Positions 43,959 through 56,640 of a stretch of DNA of 64,000 bases are shown piece after piece. Under the pieces are notes generated by a model. That model worked only from the letters and a program-made list of their open reading frames with translations, was not told the DNA's origin and ran no database searches. The stretch comes from Cymodocea nodosa (taxonomy: Eukaryota > Streptophyta > Magnoliopsida > Alismatales > Cymodoceaceae): the NCBI GenBank assembly GCA_036874045.1, contig CM072336.1, positions 12,643,001 through 12,707,000 on the forward strand, written 5' to 3'. The position numbers were made by a program, and so were the translations under genes. Positions within the stretch are counted from its first letter, which is position 1; the number at the start of each line of letters is the position of its first letter.

Positions 43959-46900
43959 AAAAAGTTTTACAAGAAAAAGACTTTGAAGGTCACTTGGGAT
44001 GACACGTCTGAAGAGTCTGAATCTGAGGAATCAGCATCAAAATCCTTACATTCAGAAGGAGAACAAGAGTTAGAAGACATTGCTCATGTGTGCTTCATGG
44101 TAGATGAGTCTGAGGAGGAAACAACATCAAAATGGATCTTGGACAGTGGAGCGTCAAGTCACATGACCGAACAAAAAAAGTCTATTACAAAATTTTACAA
44201 ATACCATGAAAGGAAGTGTAACATTTGGAAACAAAAGCAAAGATAAAATCATAGGTATGGGCAATGTTCAAATAACTCCTACTTGTGTTATTTCGAATGT
44301 ACTATATGTAGAAAACCTAGGATTTAATTTGCTGAGTGTCATAAAACTAACTGAAAATGGATATTATGTAGTGTTTGAAGATAATGTATACAAAATAATT
44401 GATAAAAATACAGATGAAATTAAGTTTATTGCTAAAAGAAAAGGTTCTGTATGTATTTTATCTTTACCTTCTGGTGCAGTTGATTTAAATTCATGTTTGC
44501 TAGCTGAAACTAGTGATGCATATCTATGACATAGAAGGATTGGGCATATAAATATGAGACTGTTACATAAACTATCTAGAAAACATTTAGTGAGAGGTTT
44601 ACCAAAGATTAAATACTCAAAGAACTTTATGTGTGATGCATGTGAGTTAGGTAAACTTCTCAAAAACTCTTTTAAATCCAAAACTGATATTTCAAGCAAG
44701 AGAGTCTTAGAACTTTTACATATGGATCTATTTGGACCAACAAGAATCATGAGTCTTGGTGGTAAACAGTATGTATTTGTTTTAGTAGATGACTTCTCTA
44801 GATACACTTAGGTATATTTTCTAGCATTTAAGACAGAAGTTTTTGAAAAATTTAAAATGTTTTGCAATTTTGTTCAAAATGAGCAAAGTGTCTTTATTCA
44901 AAAACTTAGGAGTGATCATGGAACTGAATTTGATAATGATTAAATGGATAACTATTGTAATGAGCATGGCATTGATCATAAATTTTCTTTTCCAAGAGCA
45001 CCGTGTCAAAATGGTGTTGTTGAGAGAAAGAATAGATCACTTCAAGAAATGGCTAGAACTATGTTGAATGAACATAAGTTACCTCAAAATCTTTGGGCTG
45101 AAGCAGTAAATACAACTTGTTATGTTATTAACAGAAGTCATTTAAGACCTCATGTTAATAAAACTACTTTTGAAATTATGTTTAATAGGGTTCCAAAAAT
45201 TTCCTATATGAAACCATTTGGCTGCAAGTGTTTTATTCTTAATACTAAGGATAAAAGGGATAAATTTCAAGCCAAATCGGATGAAGGAATTTTTGTAGGT
45301 TACTCTACTAGAAGTAAAGCCTATAGAGTATATAACAAAACTTCTAGGACTATTGAAGAAACCCTCCATGTAAGCTTCAATGAAAATTCTCATACAGAAT
45401 CTCAATCTAAAGCTGATAATGATGATATGATCAATTTTCCAAATGAGTTAGAGATCAATAGAGAGATTGATGATTTATCTGAGAAAATCAAAAATATGAA
45501 CTTAGATGATCAAACTAATGATGAAAGTGATGGACTTTCAGATGTTGATGAGAATATTGAGGAAAATCAGAGAAATTGGCGTTATTCTTCATTAGATCCC
45601 ATTACTCAAGTCATTGGTAATATTAATGAGGGAGTTAAAACTAGAGCTTCAGTAAATTTAAATAGTATGTGTATGTTTGTTTCTATGGTGGAACCAAGGA
45701 ATATACAAGAAGCATTATCTGATGAAAATTGGGTAGTGGTAATGCAAGAAGAACTAAATCAATTCATTAGAAATGATGTATGGGAATTAGTCTCTCCACT
45801 AGAAAATCAGTCCATAATAGGTACAAAGTGGATCTTTAGAAACAAAACTAACGAAACTGGTCAAATTATAAGGAATAAAGCTAGATTAGTTGCACAAGGG
45901 TATACACAGGAAGAAAGATTAGATTATGATGAAACATTTGCTCCTGTGGCTAGGTTAGAAAGTATTAGAATATTATTGGCCTATGCTTGTTATATGGATT
46001 TTAAATTATATCAAATGGATGTAAAGAGTGCATTTCTAAATGGTTTAATTAATGAAGAAGTCTATGTAAAACAACCACCTGGATTTGAAGATATTAAAAA
46101 TCCTGACTTTGTGTATAAATTGAAGAAAGCCTTATATGGTTTGAAGCAAGTACCTAGATCATGGTATGAAAGATTGTTTACTTTTTTAATAGAAAAATGC
46201 TATATCATGGGAAAAGTGGATCATACTCTATTTATTAAGAGAAATGGTAAAGATCAGATTGTTGTTCAAATATACGTGGATGATATAATCTTTGGAGCAA
46301 CCTCTGATAAGTTGATAGAAATATTCTCTGAAGAGATGACTAATCAGTTTGAAATGAGTATGATAGGAGAACTTTCATATTTTCTAGGACTTCAAATTAA
46401 GCAAATGGATAAAGGTATATTTTTAAATCAGGAAAAATATGTAGATGAAATACTTAAGAAATTTAATTTTAATGATACAAGGATTCGAGGAACTCCTATG
46501 AGTACTACTTTAAAGTTAGATATTGATGACATAGGAAAATCAATAGATCAAAGAAAATACAGAAGTATGATTGGTTCTTTACTTTATTTGACTACTAGTA
46601 GACCTGATATTATGTTTGCTGTGTGTGTTTGTGCTAGATTTCAATCTAATCCTAAAGAATCACACTTAATTGCAGTTAAAAGAATATTTAGATATATACA
46701 AGGAACTAAAACTTTCGGACTGTATTATTCTAAGGATAGTTCAATAGATCTTATAGGATATACTGATGCTAATTATGTAGGATCTAAATCTGATAAAAAG
46801 AGTACCAGTGGCACATGTCAATTATTGGGAAATAATTTGGTGTCATGGTTTAGTAAAAAGTAAAACTGTGTAGCACTTTCTACTACAGAAGCTGAATATG

Positions 46901-47223
46901 TTGCTGCTGCACTGTGTTGCACTCAGATTCTGTGGATAAGGCAAACTTTAGAAGATTTTGGATTATCTTATGATACAACTGATATTTATTGTGACAGTAG
47001 TTTTGCAATAAATCTTTCCAAAAATCCTATATTACATTCAATAGCAAAGCATATAGAGGTTAAACATCATTTTCTAAGAGATAACGTAATTAAAGGAAAA
47101 ATTAAATTAGAATTTGTGTCTAGTAAAAATCAATTAGCAGATATATTTACAAAACCTCTAGACGAAAGTACATTCTGCAACATTAGATTAAATTTAGGTA
47201 TTTGTAGGCTATGTGATGTGTAA
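43959..47223 (+). pseudogene. pol: C2 pol: protease, integrase, reverse transcriptase, RNase H
   Basis: The order is typical of copia. Protease: WILDSGASSHMT (44120-44160), then a one-base gain in an A-run shifts the frame. Integrase: zinc-binding His/His/Cys/Cys (HRRIGH...CDAC), core Asp in LHMDLFGP, second in RSDHGTEFDN, Glu in NGVVERKNRS. RT: RLVAQGYTQ, YQMDVKSAFLNG and catalytic YVDD (about 46275). RNase H: GYTDANYVG (normally DAD), LSTTEAEYV, ADIFTKPLDE. Stops at 44527 and 44809 (both Trp codons lost), 44941 and 46861. The frame is otherwise constant from 44206 to TAA 47221. The acidic disordered region before RT (45400-45600) is usual. Confidence 0.92.
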
Positions 47224-48806
47224 AATGCTTAAACTCCACATAAAAAGATAAATATTATTGATGATGTTGTTCACCTCATAGATATTATATACTTATTATA
47301 AATATCTAAAGTAATATCTAAATTGCTGCTTATACTATGTATTTATTGTAAAATCATAGTAGTATCTTATTGATTTAAGTAGTTTATCAATTTTAATGGT
47401 TTTTATGATTTTAAGTGGAAGTGTAAATGAAAAACATTAAATACTTCTGACATTCTGAAATTTTGATTAAATGTTTTCTTTGAATCAAGGAAAATGCATA
47501 TGATCATGCATAAATTTGACTTAATTGATTAAACTTGTAGAATAAGTTATATGTAACTCATCTTAAACTATTAATCAAAAGTATAAGCTTATTGAAACTG
47601 ATTCATATTCTTAGTACAATCATAGAAGTAAAAATTGTATGAGATTTGTCTTTTATTGCATATGTATTAATGGAATACATATATATTGTGCTTAAAATGA
47701 AAAGTGCTTACAAAGTGAAAATCTTTGAGAGTTTATTGATCAGTTTGATCACGAGCCTTTTGTACTTGAGCAGATAGGTATGTAAGGATTGTTGTCCTAA
47801 AAAAGGATTCTTTAAATCTGGCAACCTAAGGTCCTGATCAGATCTGGGATTGTTGACTGAAAGCTCATTACACGGGTACATTAGAAAGCTCTTGTATGAT
47901 TCAAGCTTTTCAAACTAACTTTTAAAGAAAATTATCAATATTTACTGTTTTGAAAAGAAAAAGTTGTTTCATTAATTACAGATATCTTTGAATCGCATAT
48001 AGTTTATACCAATATGACTACTGATTTATTGAATCAACATTAGTACTTTTGAAAACGTTTATTTGGGATATATTCTTTTATTCTCCTTGAATTAATCGAA
48101 TTGAGTTCAAAGTTGTGTTTTGATTCATATACAGTAGGAATTGATTCTGGAAATCATTTTTGATGATGTCAGGATAACGGAAGTCTCTGAAAATAAAATG
48201 TAAAAGTATAGTTATACTTAACATCTATTGTCACTACAAGTATATTTTGTATTTTGATTGAATATATTTGAAGTATATTTGTAGGGGGAGCATTAACAAT
48301 GTCAAAAACAGATTAATATAATTTAAAATACAAATCTTAGTTAATTTGAATTAATGTCCTCTTAAAATCTTGATGAAATAATTTAAAAAGACAAATAAAC
48401 TATTCTAGATTCAAAAGACAAACTGTTCAAATAGTTTACAATGTTCTCAAGATAATGTTAAGTTTAGCATGTGTGTTGTTTTCGAAAGGTTTTAGTTGGA
48501 ATCATCCGAAACTTGTTTAAGTGTACTAACTAGACGTTATATTAGATAAGGTAACGTGTAAAACTGCCTCTAGACAGCGTTTTACTCGTTAGGTTAGTTA
48601 ACTCAACGAGTTATACTTGAATATTTCGGGTACCTTGATTGAATAAACTTTATTCAATATTTATTTAATTTCTAAACCCGACTTATCTTCACGTTGAGTT
48701 ATACGCCTAAAAACCCTATTTAAACACTTATAACACGGGGACTTAGGTTATTTGTAAACTTTGTCAAGAAAATCTTTCCTGCTTGTTGCTGTTACAACCT
48801 ACGACG
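47224..48806 (+). repeat. C2 noncoding block shared with G2, and ORFx promoter-like region
   Basis: No ORF is seen. 47370-48290 matches C1 20840-21740 and G2 29480-30415. It ends near a GTAGGGGGAG tract (48283). Then come CGTTAGGTTAGTTAACTCAACG (48590-48611 area), CACGTTGAGTTA (about 48690) and CCCTATTTAAAC (about 48714), about 90 bases before the ORFx ATG. Confidence 0.75.
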
Positions 48807-51075
48807 ATGGTCTCCAAGTTCTACAAAGGTCGTGGTAGAGGAAAAGGCAAAAGCAGAAGAGATGCAAAAGGAAAAGAAATAGAGAATGATGAAGTTCCAC
48901 GTACTTGGTTTAAGAAAATATTTTGAGTGGACAAAAGGTTAGAAGAACTTTATAGAGATTACTTCTTTTCTCAGGATATATTAGATGAAGTTAGACAAGA
49001 ACTTCAACATACTGATGCAAGTATTACATATATGGGTATTCGAAGTAAATATGATAGAGAATACAGAATGAAATGTGCTGAGATTGCATTTTTGGAACAG
49101 TATGCAAAATATTTGGAAAAAGGTGTAGGTTCATCAAATAGAACTCCTCAAACTCCTATTAATGGTACAAGACTACATGCATTTGAGGAAGATCATGAAT
49201 CAGCTATCCCTACTCCTTTATATTCAAAACAAGTAGAATCAGATATTGCTGTAGACAAAACAAAAGTTAATAGTCTTCGAAAGGCCGTTGCAATAGAAAG
49301 TGCCTTAGAAGAATTAAAGTAGAAAACTTTTATGGTGCAATTTGAAAAGAAAACGGCAATACTTGAAAAGGAGAAACAGAAATGTTATAGAAGAAGGAAA
49401 GTCAGAAAAATTATGTCTAAGGAAACAAAGTCTATTGAAAAGGGAAAATCAGATGAAAATTTATTTTTAAAGGACAATGTATGTCTAGACATTGTACCTT
49501 ATTGTGCATCTGATAAACTCATCAGTTCCGAACACACTGAAACTGATGAAGATAATGAGACTTTATTTTCCCTTGCTAGAAAGCTTGAGAAGAAATCCAA
49601 GTCAAATATAAGCTCAAGTTTTTCTATTAATACAAGTCCTGATGATGCAGAAATTGACAAATTAGAGCATCAGGCACCTAACATTGAACAAGTTATTGTA
49701 GATATAATTGACAATGTTGAGGTAGTAACTAGTTCAAAGGCTGAATTGTCTGGAGTAGCAGATATTGAAAATGTTAAGACTCTAGAAGAGCTAAAAGTTA
49801 ACTAGCCTTCTACGGAATCTATAGAAGCAGAGTCTGAGAATTCACAGCATGAATCAATGGAAATATTTGTTGAACAAAATGAACAATTACAGACAGATAC
49901 ACCGGTTGTAGAATTTGTAGAAAAATTGTACTCTGAACATTCTATAGAGACTGAACAGAAGAATGTTGAGCATATTGACAATGTTCCTAACACTGTTGAA
50001 GCTGAAGAATCAAGCTTACCTGAGCAGCTTCAAGATAATATTTTGGAAGAGGAACAACATGACATTCATTTTGAAGAAGAGGTTCCTGAAGATGAATTAA
50101 ACTCTGAATCACGGCTTCAGGTATCACCTTCTTTGTGTACAATGTTAAACATTCAAGGTAATACAATTCATTTTAGATCTGAAGAAGCATTGCAGAAATA
50201 CAATAATCTGATTACATGTTAGATTCTGCATGCTCGTCCAATAAAATTCAGAAATTTGATGGACATAAGAGATCTGTTTGAGTTTCAAGGCCTCATTAAA
50301 TTCTTGCCAGTAGGAACGAAATGGAAGCAATACACAGAGCTTATTGTAGCTTTTTATAGCAATCTGGTGAAGAATGGAAATTTTCTGAAAACTCAAATAA
50401 ATGAACAGGAGTTTATATTGTCTCCTGAATTAATTTTTGAAGTTTTAGGATTAAAGAATTTCAGGTGTTGTTACCAACAGATTTGACATGATAAGACAAT
50501 TGGAATGGAACATTCAGTCTTTATCAAAAATTCCAGATGTATATTCTGATATGAGATTAATGGAAAATCTGAATGCAGAGGCAAGGTTTATTGCAATTAT
50601 ATTGCATGCAAATTTATTTCAGAGAGTTGGACACAATATGGAAGTCAGCAAAAGTTGTTTATATGCAACTTATAGCTTGCTGAATAGAATTCAAATCAAT
50701 TGGTTTGATGTTTTCACTTCTCAACTACAGCATATGAGTTCAAAGTTATTTTATGGTGATGCTGTATGTAGACTCATTGCAAGCTAATTGAATTTATCTG
50801 ACTGGCCCTCTGAAACTAAAGGCATGAGAGCATTTAGTGTCAAAGATTTGCAAAAATTCCAGGCCATGCATAAACCTCAATGACAACAACAACAACAACC
50901 TGATATAGACCATATACAACAACAACAACAACAAAGTTATTCAGTTCAAGTAGAACAGCAAACCCAACTACCTCCTGACTTAGATGCAGTGCTTAACGAC
51001 ATCCGAAATGATATTAGGCATCTAGGAGATAAAATATGTAATGCTATAAGTGATATACTTAGGAGGGGTCGCTAA
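48807..51075 (+). pseudogene. C2 ORFx: accessory ORF after pol
   Basis: It starts MVSKFYKGRGRGKGKSRRD; a TGA at 48924 replaces Arg of C1. Further stops occur at 49319 (Gln), 49802 and 50219 (Gln), plus a two-base loss near 50465, a stop at 50785 and one at 50881. The C-terminal domain (IRDLFEFQGL..., HANLFQRVGHNMEV) and the Gln-rich tail are as in C1. The stops differ from those of C1, so the ORF was open in a common ancestor. There is no recognised enzyme motif. Confidence 0.78.
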
Positions 51076-51575
51076 CTGTTTTTATTTGTTTCTGAATACA
51101 AAATTTAATGTTTGTATTACTTGTTTGATTCATTGAACAATACATTTTTTTGTAAATGTCTTCAATTATTATTCTTGTTAACAGAAAGAGTTGTTGTAAT
51201 TATATCTCTTATATATGTATATATATTCTTTGTAATTATCTTTTTGATTAATGACAAAAAGGGAGAGAAATATTATAAAAAGATGATTATGATCTTAATT
51301 GCATATATATATTATAAAAGGAGATGCTATTTAAATGGTTATTGTAACTTGACAGATGATAATTAGAAAACTGATACTTATATAATTATTGACATTTGAG
51401 AGTTTTAGTTCTGAGAGGTAAAATTTACACAAACAATAGAAATAAGCTTAAGTGAACTTAAGTCAACAAACAAGTTTGTTGAATTAAAAGTTAACCCAAC
51501 GAAGGTGCTTTGTTGAGTTATACATATTTCATAATTGATTTAATATGATTTTGTCATCATCAAAAAGGGGGAGAT
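51076..51575 (+). other. C2 3' untranslated region and polypurine tract
   Basis: The inner tract near 51256 is AAAAAGGGAGAG (shorter than in C1). The functional tract AAAAAGGGGGAGA is at 51562-51574, one base before the LTR. A GTTGAGTTA cluster lies at 51475-51520. Confidence 0.7.
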
Positions 51576-53190
51576 TGTTGAGTATTTTTGTTTTGATGAT
51601 GTGTGCTGAATGAAAATAATCATATTTGCTCAATTACTATTATTTGTGAAAAGAAATTAAAATCATCAATTAATACAGAAAAAGCTTACTGATATAAATA
51701 CTTGTCTGTATTGGATCTGAAGTTAATAACTAGTCGTTTCGTTGCATTAATTTCTCATTTAGCTAAACGTTAATTTAACGTGTGTTTTTATTGAAAAGCA
51801 TGATATGTTTTAATGTTATATCTTCTGTATCATGAATAGTGCACATTTAGACAACTCGTTAAGTTATAGTTTTGTTTGTATAGAGGTCACGTGAGAACTC
51901 GTTAAGTTAGAGGCTTAAAGGTTAAAATAGGTCACGTGATAACTTGTTAAGTTAGTGAGTAAAAGAAGAGACGAATTCGTTAAGTTAGTGTTATACACGT
52001 GGTGAAATTATAAGTTACGAATGTTGTATTGTATCACGTGAGGTGCACATGTTTAACTCGTTAAGTTAACATAACTAAATGCGTTGAGTTGCTATATTGA
52101 ACACTAAGGCAACGCGTTAGGTTAGCGTTATAAACTTAAGTTGTTATTTTTGCACGTGGTAAAATTCTTATTATAAAAACATTTGTTTATTACTGGTTCA
52201 TTGAGTTATCATAATACAACGGAGATGGTTCGTTGAGTTATCATAACACAACGGAGATGGTTCGTTGAGATAGCATAACACCACAGACATAGTTCGTTGA
52301 GTTAGCTACAGTACTTGTCACGTGAAATGGCACATGAGGAACTCGTTAAGTTAGAAACGTTAAGTTATATATATACTTGTGTTACTCGTTTAGTTAACAT
52401 TAAAGTAACGACTTCTTATTACACTGATGAAAAACTTTTGGATGAGAAAGTTTATTTTGCAGGAAATTTTTCAGAGATCCAGGACTGATGATTAAAGAAA
52501 ATTCGAAATATAAACATGGGTTAGAACGTGTGTGTTTCGATGAAGGAAAAAGAAAAGATGTGGAGAAGTGGAAAACTGGTGGTGGTTAAACGTGAAGGAT
52601 ATGCATGAAATGAAGATACAGTATAAAAGGCATAGAATTCTCGTTGATCAATTTATCCTTGCACACAAAACGAAAAATCTTTTCAAGGATCAAACCATCC
52701 CTGCACACCAAAAGAAAAATCTTTTTCAGGGATCAAAAACACCTCTACTCGGGGAAAATCTCTCAAGTGGAAGAAAGTTCAGTGAAGCATAAAAAGGTAA
52801 GATTTTCGTCACTGAAGATTTGAAGTATCAGAAGAAAGCAAATTCGGTGAAGCATGAAAAGACAAGATATTCGTCACTAAAGAATTGCTGAAGAAGAAAA
52901 AGAAGAAGAAGAAAGATCTCAAACAGGGAGAAAAGTTTTAAATTTCGTAAATTAGTTTTCTCTGTTTGTAGTTATGAAATTGTTTAGATGATACATGGTA
53001 TCGAAATATAATTGCATCTACAATTTCTGAGGAGAGTTGAATTGTATATTGTAATTGAAACCTTGAATAAAAATGATTTTATGAAAACAATGTCTCGACT
53101 TGTTTTTGAGTTTTAAAGTTTTAAATATATTTCAGAAAATATTAAAGATACACAATTCACCCCCCTCTTGTGTAGCCATACGATCCTACA
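51576..53190 (+). repeat. C2 3' LTR
   Basis: The 1615-bp LTR is longer than its 5' partner partly through a 32-bp tandem duplication (52195-52226 and 52227-52258) containing CGTTGAGTTATCATAACACA. The two copies differ at two bases. The TATA box lies at 52622. Confidence 0.93.
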
Positions 53191-53340
53191 TAACCGAAAA
53201 AGTAGGCTTGTGGAGTTAACTTAAGTCCACGAGGTTAGTCTGTTGAGTTAACTGTAACTCCACGAACTAAGTCCGTTGAGCTAACTGTAACTCAATGGAG
53301 TGTTTAACTAAACACATATAAACTCCATCAAGTATGACAT
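53191..53340 (+). repeat. G4 LTR, second part, and junction filler
   Basis: 53191-53300 continues the LTR broken at 41237 (GGAGTTAACTTAAGTCCACG is shared with 6190-6215). LTR similarity stops near 53300. 53324-53340 (TCCATCAAGTATGACAT) repeats 53529-53545 of the neighbouring F-box gene, as in filler DNA at a repair joint. Confidence 0.7.
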
Positions 53341-54134
53341 AAAGTAGGATCATCATATTCATTATACCACACTCCTAATTGAATTTTATCATGTTCTACA
53401 GATGGTGGTTCAACTATATCATTAGGTATAGGCAATATTTCTATAAAGTCATCATCATAACTATCTATGCTTACTATGTATAAATCAGATCTAAATGCAA
53501 CTGATATATTCGTGACTAGATATATATATCCATCAAGTATGACATGTATGTTATTAATTATTACTTTTTGTCCTAGATATATCACAGTATTTTTAGTCCA
53601 ATATCTATTTAGAAAATTATACACACTTAAGCATAGATTCTCATCCCAATTTCCAATTGGTCTCCAATAATACAATTTTTCAGGAATGGTCAAATTTTTA
53701 TTAGAAAATGTTAAAGTTGAGCCAGAATTTTCAGTTGGTATTTTAAATCTATTAAGCCTTCCTATATTCCATTCTTCTCTAGTGATAGGATTTCTAATCA
53801 AAATATCGGGTAACAGAATTGCATACCTTGGTTTGGTTCTGTAAATAATCAATCCTTCAACTATCCCCATAATATGATCTATTCCTTCTAATGTATTTGG
53901 TGGAATTCTAGCATTTTCTTTCATATTTAGGTATTCATAGTTGATTGAACTACGTTCAAATGACTTCCATAAAAATCAATCTCTAATATTAGTCATCTTT
54001 GCAGCTTGTAGTCCATGAAAATATTTTTCTCTATCACATTCTTTAATTTCTTTTGACACACAACACAATTTGCATAGATCTTTAGTTGATAAGTTCCTCA
54101 GTACTTCCCTCAATGTATCTAGTGGTAATTTCAT
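53328..54134 (-). pseudogene. G3 F-box protein gene, 3'-truncated
   Basis: This is the homologue of G2 27625-28767. ATG 54134 is the second Met of the G2 protein; the first is ATA here. The F-box is well kept (LPLDTLREVLRNL, then KDLCKLCCVSKEI). A TGA near 53970 replaces Gly, then 198 codons are open to 53328, including IPPNTLEGIDHIMGI, LYYWRPIGNW and HVILDGYIYLV. The Trp lost to a stop in G2 is present. Homology ends near 53341, after YDDPTLC, so about 100 C-terminal codons are missing. I judge roughly two thirds of residues identical to G2. Confidence 0.8.
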
Positions 54135-54364
54135 CAATTCTATCTGTTGTGATTCTGTATAACATAAACAAATTTCAGTAGAGATAAAATTAACATAGCT
54201 ACTTACCTACCCTCATGGAGTTAGGTCATAACTCAATGGACTAAGTTTGTTGAGTTAAGTAATAACTCTACGATACTACTAACTATAATTAAACTTTCAA
54301 ATTTTTTTTCTTTTTATATTTTTCTACTTACTATATTATACATAGTTACTTCAGTTATACTGCT
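54135..54364 (-). promoter_or_regulatory. G3 spacer between gag and F-box gene
   Basis: It has the acceptor-like GTTATACAG (about 54153-54161) just before the F-box start and GTTGAGTTA/TAACTC motifs (54215-54275), matching G2 27435-27624. Confidence 0.5.
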
Positions 54365-55714
54365 TCATTCAATTTTCCTCCCAAAGGAGGTATCAATTTC
54401 ATTAATAGTTCTATTGACAAGGTTAGACACTTCTTGCATTGGCAATCCTCTAGTAGGTCTAACTTCTATTGATTCCTTCTGTTTAAGGGATATATTTCTA
54501 TTCATATTTTGATTTTGAATGGCAACATTTCCAAATACATAGTTTAGATGATTGTTTAATTGTTGAATTATTTTTTTAAACTTCTCTATTCTAAATCCTT
54601 GTTCAATTAATGCTTCATAACTTATATTTTTGTCATTTATATTTTCTCCTCCTTAGAAATTGTTATTTCTCCAAGATAGGTTCGGGTGATTTCTCCAATT
54701 AGGGTTATAAGAATTTCCAAAGTTATCTTTTTGGTTTCTAGCATAAATAATATCTAAGTCATTAATGTTTGCATTCTTTTCTACTAGTTTTTGATTTAAT
54801 GATAACTCTTCTATTTTCTTTGTTAACTCAATTAATTTAACTTCAAGCATAGTGCTCAAATCTATTTCATGCATTCCCCTTAGCAATACTCTTTTATCTA
54901 TAATAGCTTTAGCTGAGTTTTCCCACTATGTAGTTCTTTTTGTAAAGTTTTCTAAGTATGCCCATGCTTTTTCACTATACAGTTTTAAAAATCCATTCTA
55001 ACAAGTAGATTTTAATAAAAATTTAGTTGAAACATCTATGCCTTCATAAATTATACCTATTAATTATGCTTTACTCATTACATGATGTGAACATTGAGTC
55101 AGTAAATCTTTAAATTGTTCAAAATATTTCTAAAATGATTCTCTCTATTTTTGGCTACACATTAATATTTCCTTTTTCTTTTTAATCGTTTGATGTGTTG
55201 GATAATATTTTTCTAGAAAAATAGAGCAAAATTCAATTCAAGTAGAAATTGAATCAGGCAATAGAGTATATAACCATCTCTTAGCTGTGTCTTTTAAAGT
55301 AAAAGGAATATATCTAAGTTTAATAGCATCAATACTCATATTCGTCATTTTCATCATTTGACAAACTTCATTAAATTCTCTAAGGAAATAATAGGCATCT
55401 TCTCTTTCTAATCCATGAAAGTATAGCAATTGACTAATATAATTAGATTTTAGTTTAAATCTATCTCCCTCAAAATTTGGCAATCGAATACATGAAGGTT
55501 CATCAACTAGTTTAGGATACAAAATTTCCCCTAATGGTTTTTCTACTAGAGCAGCTATATCTTCGTTCTCTTTTAAAAAAAGGTTAGCTACACCCCTAAG
55601 GATTTTGTTAAAGTCCTCTTCCGAAATTTTTTTAGCATGTTTCTGTGTTAAATAATATTGTCTAGGTGTTCGTACTAATCGTTTAGTGCTAGGAGAATGG
55701 GTCCATGTGCACAC
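54365..55714 (-). pseudogene. gag: G3 gag capsid gene
   Basis: This is the uninterrupted counterpart of G2 14945-27434. The 55714-55238 part has IRLPNFEGDRFKLKSNYIS, LEREDAYYFLREFNEVCQM and IPFTLKDTAKRWLYTLLPDS (capsid). After stops, 54886-54653 has KLIELTKKIEELSLNQK and SYNPNWRNHPNLSWRNN. The end (54365) matches G2 (NEIDTSFGRKIE). Upstream, GGTATGTAATTAATC (near 55755) is kept as in G2 and may be an intron start. It shows the target site of C1 as ATCCA in unoccupied form. Confidence 0.85.
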
Positions 55715-56640
55715 AAACTCTTACCATAAAGTAAAATTGCAGAAGATTAATTACATACCAGTTTGAAGCTTTGTTCTTAACAAATAGTTGTTGACGGATG
55801 AAGTTGAATCAGCTGCTTCTCCTTTTAGTTCCCCAATGAATTTTCTTATCTTTCTTCAAGTGCTGGTAACTAGTAAATAACATTTTGTTTTATATTTATA
55901 ATGCACGTCCATAAGGCAAATGAATCTCATTGGAAGAACATGCCTTGTAACGTGTAGTATGATTCCTATTTTTATGGACACGTGTTCCACTTTTAATTTC
56001 AAATTTTAGTAACCACTAAACTCACGAAGTTTCATTCGTGGCTAAAAGAATAACTATTCAGCTTAATCCATGAACTAACCTCGTTGAGTTATAGATAACT
56101 CATGGACTATCTATAACTTCTATCTACTAACTCCATGGACTTACTTCGTTGAGTTACAGATAACTCAATAGAGTTAACTTATATTTGTTATTTACTTCGT
56201 AGAGTTAGGGTTAACTCCATGAACTTACTTCATTGAGTTAACATTTAGCAAATTTCCTAAAAACTTACTTTTCATCTTAACTTCAATATTTCTTGTTTTG
56301 CATGTCATCAACTCAAATAAAGTTAAATATAAAAGTTAGAATATGAAATTAGTGCTTTATATTTAACTTTCAATTCAGTACCAGCTATGTAGAAATTAAA
56401 TTTTACTTTTAAGTATACAGATATGTTCAGATATTATCCAATCATCGTGCATTTAACCATGTCATTCATAAAATTTTGAAAAAACTTCATACAGTTTTAA
56501 CACACATTATATAATATTTTTGTTCAATACAATTTTGAATTAAATACTGTATTCACTATCATACAAATTCAACAATATTTTGCTTCAAACATTCATATAT
56601 ATATATATATTGAAATGTTTTATATTACAACAAACAAATG
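55715..56640 (-). promoter_or_regulatory. G3 spacer between ORFx and gag
   Basis: No ORF is seen. GTTGAGTTA/TAACTC clusters lie at 56085-56245, AT-rich stretches around 56590-56620, and a conserved GGTATGTAAT donor-like site near 55755. It is equivalent to G2 14074-14944 and the start of gag. Confidence 0.5.

Larger units (their letters stand above)
41238..53190 (+). mobile_element. C2, SIRE/Maximus-like copia retrotransposon, nested in G4 LTR
   Basis: LTRs lie at 41238-42804 and 51576-53190; target copies are TAACT and TAACC. It carries gag, protease, integrase, RT, RNase H and ORFx, closely similar to C1. Integrase and RT are present here (absent from C1), while about 1.16 kb of the Gag coiled-coil extension is deleted. 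It has single stops and frameshifts throughout, so it is dead. Confidence 0.94.
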
